Below are positions 25,096 to 33,885 of a stretch of DNA of 37,627 bases, one piece after another. Position numbers and translations under genes: made by a program. Source of the stretch: Acidimicrobiaceae bacterium (GTDB taxonomy: Bacteria > Actinomycetota > Acidimicrobiia > Acidimicrobiales > Bog-793); the NCBI GenBank assembly GCA_027306925.1, contig DAHUXW010000030.1, positions 1-37,627 on the forward strand. Direction: 5' to 3'. Numbering within the stretch: the stretch's first letter is position 1; the number at the start of each line of letters is the position of its first letter. Below the pieces are notes generated by a model. That model was not told where the DNA came from. It worked only from the letters and a program-made list of their open reading frames with translations, and did no database searches.

Positions 25096-25836
25096 GCGAG
25101 CGCTCCCGGGGCGACTGGCCCCGGTGCCCTGCGACGAAGGACGTGCCGCGCCGATGCCGGACGCGACGGTCTTCTTCGTGAACTCGGGCACCGAGGCCAG
25201 CGAGGCGGCGCTCCTGCTCCGTGCCACCGCCCGCCGCTCCGACCAGGTGCTCACACCGCGCTACAGCTACCACGGGCGGTCGTTCGCGACGACGTCGGTC
25301 ACCGGCAACCGCTCGTGGTCGGCCTCGAGCCTGAGCCCGCTGCGCGTGAGCTTCGTGCACAGCGGCGACCCCTACCGGAGCCCGTGGGCGTCGCGCGGCG
25401 ACGGTGCGCTCGTCGCGGCGTGCGCAGCGGACCTGCGCGAGGTCGTCGGGACGACGCCGTCGGGCGACGTCGCGTGCATGATCGCCGAGCCCGTCCAGGG
25501 CGTCGGCGGCTTCGTGGTCCCGCCGGACGGCTTCTTCGCCGCGACGCTCGTCGAGCCGGGCACGACGACCCCGGCGCCCGGTGCGGCGCGCCTCGCGCTC
25601 GACCACGCGAGGCGCGAGGGCGTCCTCGTCGGCGGGGGAGGGCTGCACGGGAACACGCTGCGCACCTCCCCGCCGCTCTCGATCTCCGACCGGGACGTGC
25701 GGCACGGCCTCGACGTGCTCGTCCACGTGCGCGCCCGCGGGGCGCCAGTCGCGATCGACGACTTCGGGCAGGGCGACTCGAGCCTCGCGCAGCTCCGCCG
25801 GCTCCCGGTGGACGTGCTGACGATCGACCGGGCCGC
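25094..25836 (+). pseudogene. mosaic remnant: class III aminotransferase pieces fused to an EAL-domain fragment
   Basis: One open frame strings together three unrelated-looking pieces. Bases about 25157-25548 encode the central part of an AGXT2-like class III aminotransferase (FFVNSGTEASEAALLLRA, RYSYHGRSFATTSVTG, DPYRSPW, CMIAEPVQGVGGFVVPPDGFF). About 25602-25722 encode its C-terminus (GVLVGGGGLHGNTLRTSPPL). The first ~100 residues and the whole PLP-lysine region are missing. About 25723-25836 then match the EAL phosphodiesterase core DDFG-x-G-x-SSL-x-x-LRRLPVD-x-L-x-IDR. Without the Schiff-base lysine it cannot be an active transaminase. The frame runs on only as antisense of the mutase gene. 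I read it as decayed DNA, though a short protein could still be made. Confidence 0.75.
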
Positions 25837-25840
25837 CCGA

Positions 25841-27571
25841 TCAGCGGGCGCAGCGGCGCGCGACGTCCGCCCGGAGCGCCTCGAGCAGCTCGGACGCCTC
25901 GCGGCGCGCGGCCGAGAGCTCGTCGCGGCGCACCGGAGGGGTCGTGACGAGCAGGTAGGCCTTGAGCTTCGGCTCGGTGCCGCTCGGCCGCACGACGACC
26001 CGTGCGCGGCCCCCGGCCCGCACGACGACCGCGTCGGTCGGCGGGAGCTCCCCGTCGCCGGTCGCGAGGTCGACGGACTCGGTGACCTCGAGGCCGGCGA
26101 GCGTGGCGGGCGGGTCGTGCCGCCAGCGCGCGACGACCCGCGCGATCTCGCTCGGCGCGTCCGGCCCGTCGAGGCGGAGCGACCACTGCGCGCTCTCGTG
26201 GACCCCGAGGCGGGACGAGAGGCCGTCGAGCAGGTCGGGCAGCGTCGTCCCGGACGACTTCGCGCGCGCCGCGAGCTCGGCCGCGACCACCGCGGCGGAC
26301 ACGCCGTCCTTGTCCGCGACCGCGTCGCTCACCGCGTAGCCGAGCGCCTCCTCGTAGCCGAAGAGCAGCCGGTGGCCCGGTCGCCGGGCCGCCGCGCGCG
26401 CGATCCACTTGAAGCCGGTGAGCGTCTCGACGTAGGCGACGCCCTGCTCCGCTGCGAGCGCGGCGAGCATGGTCGAGGACACGATCGTCGTCGCGACGAG
26501 CCGGTCAGCGCCCGAGCTATGGCCGACGAGGTGGTCGGCGAGGAGGATGCCGAGCTCGTCGCCGGAGAGCACGCGCCACTCGCCCGCCCGGGCGCCCGGC
26601 ACGGCGACGGCGAGACGGTCGGCGTCCGGGTCGTTCGCGACGACGAGGTCGGCGCCCGTGCGCCGGGCGTCCGCGATCGCGAGGTCGAGCGCGCCCGGCT
26701 CCTCGGGGTTCGGGAACGAGAGCGTCGGGAAGTCCGGGTCGGGCTCGGCCTGGGCGCTGACGACGAGCGGGCGGGCGAAGCCCGCGCGCTCGAGGAGGTC
26801 CGGCACGACCGCGTTGCCGACTCCGTGCAACGGCGTGTAGACGATCGCGAGCTCGCGCGGCGCGGCCGGGTCGACGAGGGCGAGCACCGCGTCGCGGTAC
26901 GCGTCGAGGACCTCCCGCTCGTCGACGGTCGCGCGCTCGGCGACGCGGCGGGGAGCGCCGCCGGGTTCCGCCACGACCGCCGCGGCCTCGGCGATCTGCG
27001 CGTCGTAGGGGGGGACGACCTGCGCGCCGTCGGCGAGGTAGACCTTCACGCCGTTGTCCCGCGCCGGGTTGTGGCTCGCGGTGACCATCGCCCCGGCGGC
27101 CGCGCCGAGGTGGCGCACGGCGAACGCGGTGATCGGCGTCGGGAGGGGCCGGGCGAAGCTCAGCGCGCGCACGCCATGCGCCGCGACGACCTCGGCCACG
27201 TCGTCCGCGTACTCCGCCGACCCGTGCCGGGCGTCGCGGCCGACGACGACGCCGTGCTCGGCGGCGCGCTCGCCCTGCGCCGCGACGACGCGCGCGAGCC
27301 CGGCCGCGGTCCGTCGCACGACGGCCCGGTTCATGCGGCCGGGCCCGGCGCCCATCTCGCCGCGGATGCCGGCGGTCCCGAACTCGAGCGGCCGGTCGAA
27401 GCGCTCGGCGAGCGCCGCGGTGTCGCCCGCCGCGAGGAGGGCCGCGACCTCCGCGCGCATCGCCGGGTCGGGGTCGTCGCGCATCCACGCCTCGGCGCGC
27501 GCGACGAGACCGGCGTCCGGTGCCGCGGCCCCCTGCGCGCCCGGTCCCGGCGCACCGGCCCGGGCGGTCAC
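25841..27571 (-). CDS. PGM2-type phosphohexomutase/phosphopentomutase
   Basis: The 576-residue alpha-D-phosphohexomutase family protein is in the long PGM2/PgcA branch. It has [13 protein letters not shown] (64-76), the phosphoserine loop [15 protein letters not shown] (Ser166), the metal loop DPDADR (Asp314, 316, 318), the sugar-binding GYEEALGY and the phosphate-binding [10 protein letters not shown]. Some enzymes of this branch act as phosphopentomutases, interconverting (deoxy)ribose 1- and 5-phosphate. That step is required between the phosphorylases and DeoC, and no deoB is present in the window. Glucose-phosphate mutase activity remains possible. The start GTG overlaps the PNP stop (GTGA), which ties the mutase directly to a nucleoside phosphorylase. 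Confidence 0.9.
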   Translation of the reverse strand: MTARAGAPGPGAQGAAAPDAGLVARAEAWMRDDPDPAMRAEVAALLAAGDTAALAERFDRPLEFGTAGIRGEMGAGPGRMNRAVVRRTAAGLARVVAAQGERAAEHGVVVGRDARHGSAEYADDVAEVVAAHGVRALSFARPLPTPITAFAVRHLGAAAGAMVTASHNPARDNGVKVYLADGAQVVPPYDAQIAEAAAVVAEPGGAPRRVAERATVDEREVLDAYRDAVLALVDPAAPRELAIVYTPLHGVGNAVVPDLLERAGFARPLVVSAQAEPDPDFPTLSFPNPEEPGALDLAIADARRTGADLVVANDPDADRLAVAVPGARAGEWRVLSGDELGILLADHLVGHSSGADRLVATTIVSSTMLAALAAEQGVAYVETLTGFKWIARAAARRPGHRLLFGYEEALGYAVSDAVADKDGVSAAVVAAELAARAKSSGTTLPDLLDGLSSRLGVHESAQWSLRLDGPDAPSEIARVVARWRHDPPATLAGLEVTESVDLATGDGELPPTDAVVVRAGGRARVVVRPSGTEPKLKAYLLVTTPPVRRDELSAARREASELLEALRADVARRCAR

Positions 27572-28434
27572 AGCGTGCCGATCACGGCCCTGACGAGCCG
27601 GGCGAGGCGAGGCGCCGCGGCGGCGCCGGCCGCGAGGACCTCCTCGTGGTCGAGCGGCTCCGCGCTCACGCCGGCCGCGAGGTTCGTGACGAGGGAGATC
27701 GCGAGGACCTCGGCGCCGAGGTGGCGCGCCGCGATCGCCTCGAGCGCGGTCGACATGCCGACGAGGCTCCCGCCGATCCGGCGGACCATCTCGATCTCGG
27801 CGGGCGTCTCGTAGTGCGGGCCGGGGAACGCGGCGTAGACGCCCTCGGCGAGCGTCGGGTCGGCGGCGCGCGCGAGGGCGCGCAGGCGGGCGCTGTAGCA
27901 GTCGGTGAGGTCGACGAAGCGCGGCGCGAACCCCGGCGGGGGCGGGGGGCCGCCGAGCGGCGACCGGCCGGTCAGGTTCAGGTGGTCGCGGACGAGCACC
28001 GCCTGACCCGGTCGCATCGCCCGGTCGAGGCCGCCCGCCGCGTTCGTGAGCACGACCGTGCGCGCGCCCGAGAGCACGGCGGACCGCACCGGGTGCACGA
28101 CCTGCGCGGGCGTGTGGCCCTCGTAGAGGTGGACGCGTCCGGAGATCACGAGCGTCGCGACGCCGGCCACCTCCATCGAGCGCAGCCGACCGTGGTGGCC
28201 CGCGACCGTCGGCGCCGCGAACCCCGGCAGCTCGTCGGTCCTGACCTCGGCGCGTGTCTCGCCGAGCTCGGCGACGGCGTCCTGCCAGCCCGAGCCGAGG
28301 ACGACCGCGACGTCGTGGCGCTCCACCCCGGTCCGCCGTGCGATCGCGGCCGCGGCCTGCCCGGCGAGCGCGTACGGCTCCGGGGTGCCTTCGGGGACAT
28401 GACAGTCCTGAGCTGGTGTTTCGTGTCCGATCAC
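27568..28434 (-). CDS. punA: purine nucleoside phosphorylase (trimeric type)
   Basis: The 288-residue enzyme splits inosine, guanosine and their deoxy forms with phosphate into base and (deoxy)ribose 1-phosphate. The phosphate site GSGW (47-50) is followed by [16 protein letters not shown] (98-107), [17 protein letters not shown] (205-214), [10 protein letters not shown] and TNLAAG with the purine-contacting Asn251. This is the low-molecular-mass trimeric class (PNP-II/MTAP superfamily). MTA phosphorylase is unlikely given the Asn. The GTG at 28434 was chosen because a TANNNT box is seven bases upstream and there is no Shine-Dalgarno sequence. It is coupled to the mutase. Confidence 0.94.
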   Translation of the reverse strand: MIGHETPAQDCHVPEGTPEPYALAGQAAAAIARRTGVERHDVAVVLGSGWQDAVAELGETRAEVRTDELPGFAAPTVAGHHGRLRSMEVAGVATLVISGRVHLYEGHTPAQVVHPVRSAVLSGARTVVLTNAAGGLDRAMRPGQAVLVRDHLNLTGRSPLGGPPPPPGFAPRFVDLTDCYSARLRALARAADPTLAEGVYAAFPGPHYETPAEIEMVRRIGGSLVGMSTALEAIAARHLGAEVLAISLVTNLAAGVSAEPLDHEEVLAAGAAAAPRLARLVRAVIGTL

Positions 28435-28441
28435 CGCGACG

Positions 28442-28447
28442 ATGCTA
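28442..28447 (-). promoter_or_regulatory. -10 element for leaderless PNP gene
   Basis: On the - strand TAGCAT ends seven bases before the PNP GTG, inside the 29-base gap after upp. PNP and the mutase can therefore be transcribed apart from the deoC-ALDH-upp genes. Confidence 0.55.
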
Positions 28448-28463
28448 CCGGGGGCCGCGCGGC

Positions 28464-29078
28464 TCAGGTCCCGAACAGGCGGTCCCCGAAGTCGCCGAGG
28501 CCGGGCACGATGTACGCGTGGTCGTTCAGGGCCTCGTCGACCGACGCGGTCACGATGTCGACGCGGGGGTGCGCGGCCGCGAGGCGTGCGACGCCCTCGG
28601 GCGCGGCGACGACCGAGAGCAGGGTCACGTGGCCGACGCCGGCCGCGTCGAGCGCGCTGCACGCGGCGGCGGCCGACCCGCCGGTCGCGAGCATCGGGTC
28701 GAGCAGCAGCGCGGAGCGGCCGTCGAGCGGCGGCAGCTTCGAGTAGTACATCGACGGCTCGAAGGTCGCGTGGTCGCGCTCGAGGCCGAGATAGCCGACC
28801 GTGACCTCCGGGAACAGCTCGGTCACCGCCTCGAGCATGCCCAGCCCGGCGCGAAGGATCGGGACCGCGACGAGCGGGCCGAGCCTCGTGCCCGACGTCG
28901 TCGCGAGCGGCGTGTCGACCTCCGTGGCGGACGTCGGCAAGGTGCGGGTCGCCTCGATGCACAGCACGAGCGCCAGCCGCTTCGCGATGAGACGGAACAG
29001 CGGCGGGGGCGTCGACACGTCGCGGAGCGAGGTGAGGAGCGAGCGCGCGAGCGGGTGGTCGACGACGATGAGTGCCAA
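28464..29078 (-). CDS. upp: uracil phosphoribosyltransferase
   Basis: The 204-residue enzyme makes UMP from uracil and [14 protein letters not shown] (72-81), the tetrahedral [16 protein letters not shown] segment, the PRPP-binding loop [13 protein letters not shown] (124-136) and the uracil-binding C-terminus [16 protein letters not shown] (189-204) are all intact. The start is a rare TTG, supported by a perfect AAGGAGG (29086-29092) seven bases upstream. It competes with the degradative operon for uracil released by DeoA and PsuG. It lies between the truncated ALDH-like gene and PNP with gaps of 29 bases each. Confidence 0.95.
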   Translation of the reverse strand: MALIVVDHPLARSLLTSLRDVSTPPPLFRLIAKRLALVLCIEATRTLPTSATEVDTPLATTSGTRLGPLVAVPILRAGLGMLEAVTELFPEVTVGYLGLERDHATFEPSMYYSKLPPLDGRSALLLDPMLATGGSAAAACSALDAAGVGHVTLLSVVAAPEGVARLAAAHPRVDIVTASVDEALNDHAYIVPGLGDFGDRLFGT

Positions 29079-29107
29079 CTCGGTCCCTCCTTGTTCGCGC
29101 CGGCGGG

Positions 29108-30061
29108 TCAGATGCCGACGGTGTGCCAGACGGTCTTCGTCTCGACGAACGCGAGGATCCGTCGCAGGCCCGGGTCGCCGTGCCAGTCGGGCTCCGGCTG
29201 GGAGCGCAGCACGCGCTTCACGCTCCCGGCGGCCGCGCGCTCGAGCTCGGTCGCGAGCTCCGCCGGGGCGCCCGCGAGGTCGAGCGCGTCGACGTCGCGG
29301 TGCGCCGCGAGCACCGGGGCGAGCTCAGCGGTCCGGCCGGTCAAGATGTTGACGACCCCGGCGGGCACGTCCGCCGTCGCGAGGACCTCCCCGAGGGTGA
29401 CGGCCGGAAGCGGGCGGTCCTCGCTCGCGATCACGACGACCGAGTTGCCCGAGACGAGCGGGGGCGCGAGGACGCTCACGAGTCCGAGCAGCGACGACGA
29501 CTGCGGCGCGACGACGCCGACGACGCCGGTCGGCTCCGGGAGCGAGAAGTTGAAGTACGGGCCAGCGACGGGGTTCGCCGAACCCGCGACCTGTGCGAGC
29601 TTGTCCGTCCAGCCCGCGTGCCACACGACGCGGTCGACCGCCGCCGCGACTTCGCGGGCCGCCGCCGCCGGCTCGAGGCCTTCGCCGGCGACGACCGCGT
29701 CGCCGAGCTGCCCCGCGCGGTCCTCGAGCATCTCCGCGACCCGGTAGAGCACCTGCCCGCGGTTGTAAGCGGTCGCGCCCGCCCAGCCCGGCTGGGCGCG
29801 CCGCGCCGCGACGACCGCGTCGCGCACGTCCTTTCGCGAGGCGAGCGACGCGTTCGCGAGCGGGGCTCCGTCCGCGCCGATGACGAGGTACGAGCGCCCG
29901 GACTCCGAGCGGGGGAAGGCGCCGCCCACGTAGAGCTTGTAGGTCTTGCGCACCGCGACGCGCGCGGGCGTCGCGCCCCCGCCGGCCGCCCGGCCGGTCG
30001 CGCCCGTCCGCTCGCGCCTCGCCACGCCCCCGCCGGCCGCCGCCCCGTCGCGCTCAGGCAT
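29108..30061 (-). CDS. truncated aldehyde dehydrogenase-like protein lacking the catalytic half
   Basis: The 317-residue protein matches only the N-terminal coenzyme-binding part of the ALDH fold: [18 protein letters not shown], then [70 protein letters not shown] and [13 protein letters not shown]. The substrate-stabilising Asn of the usual PWN is replaced (PQS), and the protein ends before the catalytic Cys domain. It follows the complete ALDH gene with an 8-base overlap. This resembles the C-terminal pseudo-domain of the two-domain ALDH16 family, here as a separate gene. A structural or regulatory partner of the ALDH is the best guess. A Pro/Gly/Arg-rich lead of about 35 residues precedes the fold, so a later start is possible. 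Confidence 0.8.
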   Translation of the reverse strand: MPERDGAAAGGGVARRERTGATGRAAGGGATPARVAVRKTYKLYVGGAFPRSESGRSYLVIGADGAPLANASLASRKDVRDAVVAARRAQPGWAGATAYNRGQVLYRVAEMLEDRAGQLGDAVVAGEGLEPAAAAREVAAAVDRVVWHAGWTDKLAQVAGSANPVAGPYFNFSLPEPTGVVGVVAPQSSSLLGLVSVLAPPLVSGNSVVVIASEDRPLPAVTLGEVLATADVPAGVVNILTGRTAELAPVLAAHRDVDALDLAGAPAELATELERAAAGSVKRVLRSQPEPDWHGDPGLRRILAFVETKTVWHTVGI

Positions 30062-31538
30062 CGAGGTAGGCCTCGAGGCCGTGGCGCCCGCCCTCGCGCC
30101 CGAAGCCCGACTCCCGGTAGCCGCCGAACGGGCTCGTGGGGTCGAACCGGTTGAAGGTGTTGGCCCACACGACACCTGCACGCAGGTGCTTCGCCATCCA
30201 CAAGATCCTGCTGCCCTTCTCGGTCCAGACCCCGGCGGACAGGCCGTAGGTCGTGTTGTTCGCCTTCGCGACCGCTTCCTCCGGCGTGCGGAACGTGAGC
30301 ACGGAGAGCACCGGGCCGAAGATCTCCTCGCGCGCGATCCGCTGGGCGGGGGAGACGCCCGTGAACACGGTCGGGGGGAACCAGTAGCCGCGTTCGGGGA
30401 TCGCGCACGCGGGCGACCACCGCGTCGCGCCGTCGCGCTCGCCCGAGTCCGCGAGCTCGCGGATCCGCTCGAGCTGCTGCGGCGAGTTGATGGCGCCGAG
30501 GTCGGTGTTCTTGTCGAGCGGGTCCCCGAGCCGCAGCGTCTCGACGCGGCGCTGCAGCGCCTCGACGACCGGGCCGGCCACGGACTCCTGCACGAGCAGG
30601 CGCGAGCCGGCGCAGCAGACGTGGCCCTGGTTGAAGAAGATGCCGTTCACGATGCCCTCGACCGCCTGGGAGAGCGGCGCGTCCTCGAAGACGACGTTCG
30701 CTGCCTTGCCGCCGAGCTCGAGCGTGAGCCGCTTGCCGGTGCCGGCGAGCGCCGACTGGATCGACTTGCCGACCCCGGTCGAGCCGGTGAACGCGACCTT
30801 CGCGACACCGGGGTGGGCGACGAGCGCGGCTCCGGTCGCCCCCGCGCCGGTGAGGACGTTCACTACACCCGGCGGCAGCTCCGCCTGCTGGAGGATCTCG
30901 GCGAGCAGCAGCGCGGACAGCGGCGTCGTCTCGGCCGGCTTGAGCACGCACGTGTTGCCCGCCGCGAGCGCGGGCGCGAGCTTCCACGCGGCCATGAGCA
31001 GCGGGAAGTTCCAGGGCACGACCTGGCCCGCGACCCCGAGCGGGCGCGGCGCAGGCCCGAGCCCCGCGTACTCGAGCTTGTCGGCCCAGCCCGCGTAGTA
31101 GAAGAAGTGCGCCGCGGCGAGCGGGACGTCGACGTCGCGCGACTCGCGGATCGGCTTGCCGTTGTCGAGCGTCTCGAGCACCGCGAGCTCGCGGGAGCGC
31201 TCTTGGACGATCCGGGCGACCCGGAACAGGTACTTCGCCCGCTCGCTTCCCGGCATCGGCCCCCACACGTCGCGCTGGGCGCGCGCGGCGGCCGCGACGG
31301 CGCGCTCGACGTCCGCGGCGCCGGCCTCGGCGACGTGCGCGAGCGTCTCCTCGGTCGCCGGGTTCACGGTCGGGAAGTGCACGCCGCTCGACGGCTCGAC
31401 GAACTCGCCGTCGACGAAGAGCCCGTAGGTCGGGCGGAGCCTCACGACGGCGCGCGACTCGGGCGCCGGCGCGTACGCGAATCGTTTCCCCCCGGCGGCA
31501 CCGCTCGCCACCGGCGCGCTCTCCGGCCGGCCGCTCAT
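30054..31538 (-). CDS. aldehyde dehydrogenase of the deoC operon (ALDH16-like catalytic subunit)
   Basis: The 494-residue NAD(P)-dependent aldehyde dehydrogenase is complete. It has YGLFVDGEFVEPSSG (38-52), VVPWNFPLLMAAWK (173-186), the cofactor Lys in CVLKPAETTP, FTGSTGVGKSIQ, the general base Glu274 in LTLELGGKAANVVFED, nucleophile Cys308 in GHVCCAGSR, EEIFGPVLSVLTF and NRFDPTSPFGGYRESGFGREGG. Its start overlaps the deoC stop (ATGA), so the natural substrate is probably the acetaldehyde released by DeoC, oxidised to acetate or an acyl product. The coupled truncated ALDH-like gene downstream suggests a two-subunit version of ALDH16. CoA use is not indicated by motifs. Confidence 0.91.
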   Translation of the reverse strand: MSGRPESAPVASGAAGGKRFAYAPAPESRAVVRLRPTYGLFVDGEFVEPSSGVHFPTVNPATEETLAHVAEAGAADVERAVAAAARAQRDVWGPMPGSERAKYLFRVARIVQERSRELAVLETLDNGKPIRESRDVDVPLAAAHFFYYAGWADKLEYAGLGPAPRPLGVAGQVVPWNFPLLMAAWKLAPALAAGNTCVLKPAETTPLSALLLAEILQQAELPPGVVNVLTGAGATGAALVAHPGVAKVAFTGSTGVGKSIQSALAGTGKRLTLELGGKAANVVFEDAPLSQAVEGIVNGIFFNQGHVCCAGSRLLVQESVAGPVVEALQRRVETLRLGDPLDKNTDLGAINSPQQLERIRELADSGERDGATRWSPACAIPERGYWFPPTVFTGVSPAQRIAREEIFGPVLSVLTFRTPEEAVAKANNTTYGLSAGVWTEKGSRILWMAKHLRAGVVWANTFNRFDPTSPFGGYRESGFGREGGRHGLEAYLDA

Positions 31539-32557
31539 TCGACGCTGAAGTCGTCGGGGCTCGCGTACGCGCCGCTGCGCTGCTTCGACCGCTGCATGAG
31601 CAGGTCGTTGAGCAGGCTCGACGCGCCGAAGCGGAACATCGCGGGCGTGAGCCACTCGTCGCCGGCGGTCTCGTTCACGACGACGAGGTAGCGGATCGCG
31701 TCCTTCGCGGTGCGGATGCCGCCGGCGACCTTGACGCCGACGCGCCGCCCCGTCGCCTCGAAGAAGTCGCGCACGGCTTCGGCGATCACGAGCGCGACGG
31801 GGAGCGTCGCCGCGGGCGTTACCTTGCCCGTCGAGGTCTTCACGAAGTCCGCGCCGCCGAGCATCGCGATCCACGAGGCGCGCCGCACGTTGTCGTAGGT
31901 CGCGAGCTCCCCGGTCTCGAGGATGACCTTCAGGTGGGCGGGTCCGCACGCCTGCTTCACCGCGCGCACCTCCTCGAGCACCGTCGCGTACCGACCGGCG
32001 AGGTACGCGCCGCGGTCGATGACCATGTCGATCTCGTCGGCCCCCGCGTGGAGCGCGTCGCGCACGTCCGCGAGGCGGACCGCGAGCGGTGCGCGGCCTG
32101 ACGGGAACGCGGTCGCGACCGACGCGACCGCGACCGGGCTCCCCGCGAGCGCCGCCTTCGCGACGGCCACGAGGTCGGGGTAGACACAGACCGCCGCGAC
32201 CGGTGGCACGGAGCCGTCGGCAGGGTCCGGCCGGACGGCCTTCGCGCACAGCGAGCGGACCTTGCCCGGCGTGTCCGCGCCCTCGAGGGTCGTGAGGTCG
32301 ACCATCGAGATCGCGGCGTCGATCGCCCAGAGCTTCGCGTCGTTCTTGATCGAGCGGGTCGAGAGCGCGGCGACCCGCGACTCGGCACCGACCTGGTCGA
32401 CGCCGGGAAGACCGAACAGGAAGCGGCGAAGCGCCGACTCCGACGCGGTCAGCTCGTCGACCACCGGGTGGTGCGCCGGACCCGCGACGGCGGTGTCGCC
32501 GACGGCGCTGCGCGTGCGGTGCCCGGCGCCCACGACGTGCTCGGCGCCCGCGCTCAC
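31535..32557 (-). CDS. deoC: deoxyribose-phosphate aldolase
   Basis: The class I aldolase (about 340 residues) cleaves 2-deoxyribose 5-phosphate to acetaldehyde and glyceraldehyde 3-phosphate. The catalytic residues keep E. coli DeoC spacing: Asp177 in EIDMVID, the Schiff-base Lys240 in GADFVKTSTGKVTP, and the activating Lys276 in GVKVAGGIRT. It ends with an actinobacterial-type extension (FRFGASSLLNDLLMQRSKQRSG). The start is uncertain. The GTG at 32557 has only a distant GGAG and no -10 box, so the true start may be further in. It heads the long - strand operon carrying ALDH, ALDH-like, Upp, PNP and the mutase. Confidence 0.92.
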   Translation of the reverse strand: MSAGAEHVVGAGHRTRSAVGDTAVAGPAHHPVVDELTASESALRRFLFGLPGVDQVGAESRVAALSTRSIKNDAKLWAIDAAISMVDLTTLEGADTPGKVRSLCAKAVRPDPADGSVPPVAAVCVYPDLVAVAKAALAGSPVAVASVATAFPSGRAPLAVRLADVRDALHAGADEIDMVIDRGAYLAGRYATVLEEVRAVKQACGPAHLKVILETGELATYDNVRRASWIAMLGGADFVKTSTGKVTPAATLPVALVIAEAVRDFFEATGRRVGVKVAGGIRTAKDAIRYLVVVNETAGDEWLTPAMFRFGASSLLNDLLMQRSKQRSGAYASPDDFSVE

Positions 32558-32600
32558 TTCTCGACCATCTGCTGCTCCGATGCCGGCCGGCGGGCACGCT

Positions 32601-32659
32601 GCCGCGCCGGGCCCACTGCCGCGTCGGGCCCACTGCCGCGCCGGGCCCACTGCCGCGCC
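32601..32659. repeat. 17-bp tandem repeat, about 3.5 copies
   Basis: The unit GCCGCGCCGGGCCCACT occurs at 32601-32617, 32618-32634 (one C-to-T change) and 32635-32651, followed by a partial copy to about 32659. It lies upstream of deoC and could be a variable-number repeat affecting promoter spacing, or a cluster of binding sites (each unit has GGGCCC). Confidence 0.85.
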
Positions 32660-32760
32660 CGGCGCCGGAGCGGACCCGGGCGCCCGGCGGCCCCACCCTA
32701 GCCGCGCGCCCGCGGCGACCGGCCGTCGCCGCGGGTGGGTGTCACCCCGGTCGCCCACGG

Positions 32761-32766
32761 TACGAT
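32761..32766 (+). promoter_or_regulatory. -10 element for the leaderless adenosine-kinase-like gene
   Basis: TACGAT ends seven bases before the GTG at 32774, and no Shine-Dalgarno sequence is present. This is the same arrangement as pepN and PNP. Confidence 0.55.
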
Positions 32767-32773
32767 TCCCGTC

Positions 32774-33874
32774 GTGCCCGCAGAACCTGTCGACGCGGCG
32801 CGCCGGGCGCGCGCCGGGCGCGCGGCCGCGGGGCGCACGGGGGTCCGGGGTTCGAGCGTCCGGGCCGACGGCCGCGAGATCGACGTCGTGTGCGTCGGCA
32901 ACGCGCTCATGGACTTCCTCGCCTTCGCCGACGTCGAGGTCCTCGACTCGCTCGGCCTCGCGCCGGGCGGGATGACCCTCGTCGACGTCCCGACGACGAC
33001 GAGGATCGCGCACGCGGTCGGTGTGTCGCGACAGGTTCCCGGCGGCACCGTGACGAACACCGCGGTCGGCATCGCCTCGCTCGGCGGGACGCCGGCGTTC
33101 GTCGGCGCGGTCGCGGCCGATGACCTCGGCGACCGGTACGCGGCCGACCTCGAGGCGGAAGGGGTCGTCGCGGTCCTCGAGCGCTTCGACCACGTGCCCG
33201 GCGACCCGGACGCGGCGACGGGCCGATGCCTCGTCGTCGTGACCCCCGACGCCGAGCGCACGATGGCGACCGCGCTCGGGGTCGGTGGGCGCCTCGACCG
33301 GACCGGCGTCCCGTCCGAGGTGCTCGGCGCCGGCCGGCTCGTCTACTTCGACGGCTACCTGCTCGACCTCCCCGACGCCGAGGCGATCGTCGCGACGATC
33401 GTGGCGAGCACGCGAGCGGCGGGAGGGGCGATCGCGCTCGGCCTCGCGGACGCGATGCTCGTCGAGCGCCACCGGGCGACGCTCGACTGGCTCGTCGCGG
33501 ACTGCGTCGACCTGCTGTTCGCTAACGAGCAGGAGGTCGTCGCGCTCACCGGCGAGGCCACCGTGTCCGACGCGCTCGCCGCGCTCGACTACGAGGGGCT
33601 CGTGACGGTCGCGACGTGCGGCGCGGCCGGCGCGCTCGTCTCCCACGGGGGGTCGATCGTCGAGATCCCCGCGGTGCCCGTCGAGACGGTCGTCGACGCG
33701 ACCGGCGCCGGGGACCTGTTCGCCGCGGGAGTGTGCTTCGGCTACACCCACGGGCTCGGCATCGAGGACGCCGCCAGGCTCGGCGCGCTCGCGGCCGCCG
33801 AGGTCATCGGCCACCTCGGGGCGCGCCCCGAGCGCTCGCTCGCGGCGCTCGCGGGGGAGGCCGGGCTGCTCTGA
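32774..33874 (+). CDS. PfkB-family kinase, probable adenosine kinase
   Basis: The 366-residue protein has a Gly/Arg-rich lead of about 35 residues. The adenosine-kinase-like PfkB pattern follows: VVCVGNALMDFLAF, LAPGGMTLVD, PGGTVTNTAVGIASLGG and YFDGYLLDLP. Next comes FANEQEVVALTGEA, then the catalytic motif DATGAGDLFAAGVCFGYTHGLG, which carries the Asp base and anion hole. Such proteins phosphorylate adenosine to AMP or related nucleosides or sugars. The nucleoside context favours adenosine kinase, which would salvage adenosine in competition with Add; ribokinase is the main alternative. GTG at 32774 was chosen from the leaderless signal, and the domain starts well inside. It ends the nucleoside island. 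Confidence 0.84.
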   Translation: MPAEPVDAARRARAGRAAAGRTGVRGSSVRADGREIDVVCVGNALMDFLAFADVEVLDSLGLAPGGMTLVDVPTTTRIAHAVGVSRQVPGGTVTNTAVGIASLGGTPAFVGAVAADDLGDRYAADLEAEGVVAVLERFDHVPGDPDAATGRCLVVVTPDAERTMATALGVGGRLDRTGVPSEVLGAGRLVYFDGYLLDLPDAEAIVATIVASTRAAGGAIALGLADAMLVERHRATLDWLVADCVDLLFANEQEVVALTGEATVSDALAALDYEGLVTVATCGAAGALVSHGGSIVEIPAVPVETVVDATGAGDLFAAGVCFGYTHGLGIEDAARLGALAAAEVIGHLGARPERSLAALAGEAGLL

Positions 33875-33885
33875 GGGCCGGGCGC

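Larger units (their letters stand above)
32558..32773. promoter_or_regulatory. divergent region between deoC and the adenosine-kinase-like gene
   Basis: The 216-base gap has no gene. It contains a 17-bp tandem repeat array (32601-32659) and, at its right end, the -10 box of the kinase gene. No convincing promoter for deoC was found, although the deoC operon must start here or just inside the annotated 5' end. Confidence 0.4.

Noticed and set aside
23741-27814. A 1357-codon open frame on the + strand
   Set aside because: It is antisense to the PucR and mutase genes. Only about 25094-25836 shows recognisable protein sequence; the rest is Arg/Gly/Asp-rich shadow of high-GC codons.
28464-32557. 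A bacterial microcompartment for aldehyde metabolism (DeoC plus ALDH)
   Set aside because: No shell protein (BMC or pentameric vertex) genes or encapsulation peptides are visible in the window, and the ALDH lacks the CoA-acylating pattern.
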